DNA from: Phlebotomus papatasi
Lineage: Eukaryota; Arthropoda; Insecta; Diptera; Psychodidae
DNA length: 64,000 bases
NCBI RefSeq assembly: GCF_024763615.1
Contig: NC_077223.1
Coordinates: 74,772,627-74,836,626, forward strand
Direction: 5' to 3'
The stretch's first letter is position 1; every line of letters begins with the position of its first letter. Under the pieces are notes generated by a model that was not told the DNA's origin, did no database searches, and saw nothing but the letters and a program-made list of their open reading frames with translations. Positions 59,632 to 64,000 of this stretch are shown here, one piece after another. The position numbers and the translations under genes were made by a program.

Positions 59632-59848
59632 GGGTAAAATGAGGTAATTTGGAACCATTTATAATTTGGGACACTTGAGACTTTCTCACTGTTTCAGATG
59701 AGCAAAGAGAAAACAAAGACCGCTAAATAGAAGAAAAATATGATTAAGAAGAATGGAAATAGATTTTCTTCCTTTTGAATCTCTAAAACTGTGAGAAAAT
59801 TTCAAATGTCCCAAATTGTAAATGGTTCCAAATTACCTCATTTTACCC
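59632..59848. mobile_element. Palindromic TA-flanked MITE (GGGTAAAATGAGGTAATTTG ends)
   Basis: The 217-bp element has about 70-bp arms: GGGTAAAATGAGGTAATTTG with GAACCATTT, and the complement at 59790-59848. TA flanks both ends. A related right half occurs at about 47720-47795 (CCAAATTACCCCATCTTACCC). Confidence 0.85.
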
Positions 59849-62707
59849 TACATACATTTTATTATGTTAAAGCTAAATGTACTAATTAGGAATATTATAT
59901 TTTTAAGATTTTTGAGGTATGGGAAATTAAAAACGCCACCAAAAAAATAGTAAAATTCTAAATCAGAAATAATGTATATACATATTATATTTCACAAGAA
60001 ATCTTTAAATAAAATTTATTTCCTGACAAAATTGCGGACTTGAAAATATAAAAATTTTTGCTCTCATAATTTTAATAACATTTCAGTTTTTTTTTATATT
60101 TTACAAAATTATGACACATGCGTGTCAATTTTAGTTGTTGTCTTTCTTTTTTTTTTACAAAAGTTATAGTTTATTTTAAGACACTCTTGCTGCAGCCCTT
60201 TATTTATAGTAATAACCCATTAAATTATTCAATATTTAAGCAATATTATTTGACATTATTTAAATTTTTAAATAAAATTTGCACAATTTGTTTGTCTTTT
60301 GCCTTGCCGTTGAATCTGTGAATGCGAAAAACCATTTCATGGATTGAGTCACAATTTTCGTCTCACATTTTGGATAAACAAATATTGAAAGGTTGAGATA
60401 AGATGTTGCTCTTTAATAATGTGTGATCTTTGTCACTTTATTTTTTTTTTTTTTAAGAAAATAACATAAAATTTTTCGCCACTACTGTTTGAAAAATTGC
60501 TACTTCCTTGAAACGTCTTGGATGGTAATTCTTTCACAACGTGACAACATTTTCGGTGAAAAAAAAAGTTAATTGATAGCGTCAACAGAATGGGTATATC
60601 TTTCAAAAGAAGGAATCTTACATTATCATTGTGTTTATATCTAAACGCTAATTACTTTATTGCATGCTGAATAGAATTTGGCTTTAATACGTAAATATGT
60701 AAATTTTTAGTAATTATACTGATTAGAATGTTTAAAAATATCTCTTTAATTTTGTCATTTTTTGGGGCTTTCCTCATCCGCAAAAATGATGTTTGTCATC
60801 TTTTGCATGAACTTGGAAATTTTGAAAAAGAAGAAACAAAAATTGGATCAAGTGGATCAATTTCCATTTCATCTTTCGGTTAAATAATCAAGTACACAAG
60901 TGTGTTGAGAAGAAGGTGTAAGATGAAGTCAATGAAGTAAGAAAAAAAACTCTATGAAATGTACTCCACAGATGGAGTACTATTTTTTGTAAAGTGGTCT
61001 TTCTAAAAGGTGAATTGTATGGCAGTTTATTGAAAATGCAGTGGAACAAGTTTTTCTTATGCAATAAGTGTATTTCAAGCAGATGAAATTACAAATTACT
61101 CAATTCATTGCAACTCTCAGAGTTAACTTTTGAAGATTATATATTTATTGTGGATGGTATGAGAGTCAAGGAAAATAAGAGACACTCAAGAGATTCTTTC
61201 CCTCTGTCTCCACTCTCTTGGAAATTCCACTTTTCTTCTATACAAAACTTTTGCTTTTATATTTTTTTTTATGTAAAGTCATCGTGATGCTTTAGAAACT
61301 TCACAAAATGGGCATGGCTTAAAGAATTATTTGAAAATTATTATTTGTCCGTGTCTCCAACTATTTCATCAATATGACGAGGTAGTTTTCATTCACAAGA
61401 ACTGCCTACGCAATGGTGGCGTAAATCACTGAAAATAATGAGTCGTGAATATCGTGAAAGTGAGTCGTCTTCAACTTATGAGGGTGGTCAAGACAAGACC
61501 TCTTTGTAATAGACGCTTGATATTACTTCAATTGCAAAATACGTTATATATGATCAAATATATTTTTTCTAGTATTACCTATTTACGCATTAAATCCATC
61601 CAATTGACGTCACTCTAAGCTTACAATTTAAAGAATATATATATGTATATAACATTTTTTGCAGCATTTCTCCTTCAAAAGAGTCTGTGCTTGATAAGTT
61701 TAATAGTAACTGGCGGGAATGACGTTCAATTGAATATGTGACACTCAATGCTTATAGATGAAAATATGGGTGTTTATGCTCAAAGATTAGCTGCAGTTTA
61801 GAAAATATAGGACGTGTTTATTTGGTCGATAGATCAGATTAATGGAAATCAAAGAATCAGATGAAGAAATAAAAAAAAAATACCCTTTGATCGAACTTGC
61901 AATGTGAATAACAGAAAAACATAATCATCTCTGGTATTAACAAGGTGTTTTCTGTAATTAAATTTATCATTCAAAATACCATAGGTATACGATGAAAATC
62001 ATGAAAAGACTCATTGTTGTCTGTTTGTACGTGTATGTAAAAAAAAAACTGATAGCTGTAGAGATAAGAATGAAATTTTTCAATTCTCAATCCATATAGA
62101 ATTGTATAGATCAGTGGCAATAGCAAACCTTGACGGAGGTCATATAATTTCAACATGATTCACTTTTTTCTCGTTCATTCAGAATTTCAGGCTCCAAATC
62201 AGAAAATATGCAAATTTTCAGTCACGTTAGACTTTCGATTGAAGAGAAATATTTCGGGGAAAGATTGAAAGTTTCATTCTTTATTTTAGGATTTCCCGTT
62301 TAAATATTTGCTTTTATCACAAGATTGTTCCACGTCTTCCACGTATTGTAATTAATTTTGAGCTTTCGGAGATGATTATTCAAGCAATTTCAAGAGTAAT
62401 GACGCTGGGAATTGTATAAGGGATTTTCCACTTATTGAGTGATGAGTTGTTACAGCATAGTGACACATAGGCACATTGGTAGACACAAAATTAATATTAT
62501 TTGTAGGAAAATCAGTTAATAGGTTTCAGTTTTTTGAAGCACATTAAAAAATATAAAATTGTTTTTTTTTACTTTTCCACTTATTGAAATTTATAAGAAT
62601 TTCTGTGAAAATTAATTGAGATTTGCATACACAAAAAAAAGCATTTTGTTGATAACAAATTATAAATCTTCGTAATGTTCAGTGTAAATTTACATATTGC
62701 TCGTTTA

Positions 62708-63680
62708 CCCTTTAACGACGAGACACTTTTAAGGACTGAAAATCAACAATAGAAATTAAACTGAGAAACATAATCAATGATAAGTCTTACATCAGGTCCT
62801 CGCGATCACATTTCTAGGCACCGCAACATTCTAGTGGGTTGTGATCTCCCATCACTCCTCCGTCAGAGAGCGGTTTCTTATCTGTTTCGTCTGATTTTAT
62901 CTGGGGGACCGCGTTACTTGACCTCACTTCTGATTCCTGGGGCCTCGGCCAGGGTGCGGGGACTCCTGTGCCGAGGGCGCACTCTAACCAGCTATCGCGA
63001 ACCATTTTTGTCGACGGGGTTGTCTTGTTCAACTCCCTTCCCTTACATGCCAGATCATCACTGATAGGCATCGCTAGATTCTTCCAGACTGAGTCAGGTT
63101 AAATTCATAATCTTTTTTTATTCTTCTTCGAATACTTTGATATGCTTCCTGTCTATTTCTTTTTAGTTTAAACTTAATCAAACCATGTAAGAGGGGCGGA
63201 CCCTATAGGTTTTGATTTAAATAAATAAATAGTAGTAAATAAATAGTAAATCTAACCTTGGAAAGTCCAACGGAGTCTGATTCGGTGTATTTTGTGCTTC
63301 TATGAACGATAGGGACAAAAATAGCCTAAAAGTTTAAGTAATTTTTTCTGACAATACCAATGAATAATTTTTTTCGCTTTAATGAAAAATATTACGTATG
63401 AGTATTGTAGTTTTTATTTCCAAAAGGGTTTTGCTTAAAAAATATTAGAAGTATAAAAAATAAATAAAATCAATTATGAATTTGAGAATTTAAAAATTCG
63501 CCATTTTTGAGCTTAGATATTTACTACATAGCAAATAGCTAGAAACTTGCAAAAATATACTACATTCCTTCAACCTTCTTCTTTACAATTATGTACAGAC
63601 ATAATTAAAATAATAACTTTAGGTAGTCAGGAAAAATATTTTCTTTATGGGACACCGGTGTTCCAATCGTCCTTAAAGGG
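62708..63680. mobile_element. piggyBac-like element interrupted by a LINE fragment
   Basis: The left end CCCTTTAACGACGAGACAC and the right end CCAATCGTCCTTAAAGGG followed by TTAA (63681-63684) are inverted. The left flank reads TTTA. The interior 63250-63680 is collinear with 23650-24095. A GC-rich LINE 3' fragment occupies about 62777-63245. Confidence 0.6.
62777..63245 (+). mobile_element. 5'-truncated non-LTR retrotransposon (LINE) 3' end
   Basis: This GC-rich block ends in a TAAATAAATAAATAG-type tail. Its + strand ORF (to 63064) has the look of the C-terminus of a CR1/jockey-like reverse transcriptase ORF: DLPSLLRQRAVSYLFRLILSG, then LTSLLI..RVRGLL and closing PFL..STPF before a stop. 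A short 3' UTR with GAGGGGCGGACCCTATAGG follows. The reverse transcriptase core is absent, as expected for 5' truncation. Clade assignment is tentative. Confidence 0.65.
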
Positions 63681-64000
63681 TTAATCGTTTAATCGACTAA
63701 CAAGTTTGTGAATGTCTTCAGAATTTCATAAAATTTCATATTCAATTAGATAGTTTGTTACACTTTGTTCGTAATTTTTTGTTCATTTAGCAAAACTATG
63801 AAAAATTGATTAAATGGTTTGTTATTGTTTGTGAATTTCGCAAAAAAAAATTCACAAGTTCAATTCAGAAATACTTTCAAAATAGTTTTGTTCTTTGTCT
63901 GCAAAAGGTTTTCCATAAAATGTATTTGATATTTTGCTATATTAATATTTCTTATTATAGTAAAGAGTGAATATATTTTTTTTCTATGGGCGTTTCCGTT

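Larger units (their letters stand above)
43320..64000 (+). other. Start of the giant first coding intron of sphingosine kinase
   Basis: It begins GTAAGTCC at 43320; no acceptor with kinase coding sequence was recognised. It is filled with transposable elements up to about 53260 and again at 55461-55942, 59632-59848 and 62708-63680. Stretches 46450-47700, 53300-55400, 56600-59600 and 59900-62700 are AT-rich with no feature I can support. Confidence 0.6.

Overview
This is AT-rich eukaryotic nuclear DNA, almost certainly from an insect and most likely a dipteran of the sand-fly/midge type. The reasons are short GT-AG introns (61-97 bp) beside introns swollen by DNA transposons, an insect-style NURF301/E(bx) C-terminus with two PHD fingers and a bromodomain, and a dense load of TA-flanked (Tc1/mariner/pogo-type), TTA-flanked (Harbinger-type), hAT and piggyBac miniature elements. 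The organism call is inference; no species-specific gene is present.

Four protein-coding genes are supported. (1) Positions 2683-25070, + strand: the last ten exons of the NURF301/E(bx)/BPTF nucleosome-remodelling subunit (about 1,205 residues). It carries a Gln-rich region with a CAG tract, then PHD-PHD-bromodomain at the C-terminus. Its 5' exons lie upstream of the window. (2) 27442-28272, +: a small two-exon SUN-domain protein of the SPAG4 type. (3) 33970-41870, minus: a five-exon XK-related (XKR-like) membrane protein of 644 residues. (4) 42406-43319, +: the first coding exon of a sphingosine kinase, whose remaining exons lie beyond 64000, leaving an intron of over 20 kb. Genes 3 and 4 are divergent, with 535 bp between their start codons.

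The rest is introns and intergenic DNA built from nested transposable elements. For several of them a second copy in the window shows the uninterrupted host site, so insertion order and target duplications can be read directly: 43851-44084 in a hAT MITE, 52575-52838 in a foldback element, 49202-50851 in a MITE, 5217-5841 in a dispersed repeat, and 30162-31202 in another. XKR intron 3 is 72 bp of host intron plus one 2,957-bp hAT element with a perfect 8-bp target duplication. Two arrays (9376-10618, 36828-37122) consist of palindromic ~145-bp MITEs joined head to tail through TTA target triplets. A pogo/jerky-like transposase remnant (49748-50347), a piggyBac remnant (23068-23457), a 5'-truncated LINE (62777-63245) and a tRNA-derived SINE (33422-33618) are the recognisable coding or Pol III mobile parts.

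Long stretches (7600-9300, 13000-15100, 46450-47700, 53300-55400, 56600-62700) are AT-rich sequence in which I see no gene. No bacterial-type system, CRISPR array or rRNA gene is present.
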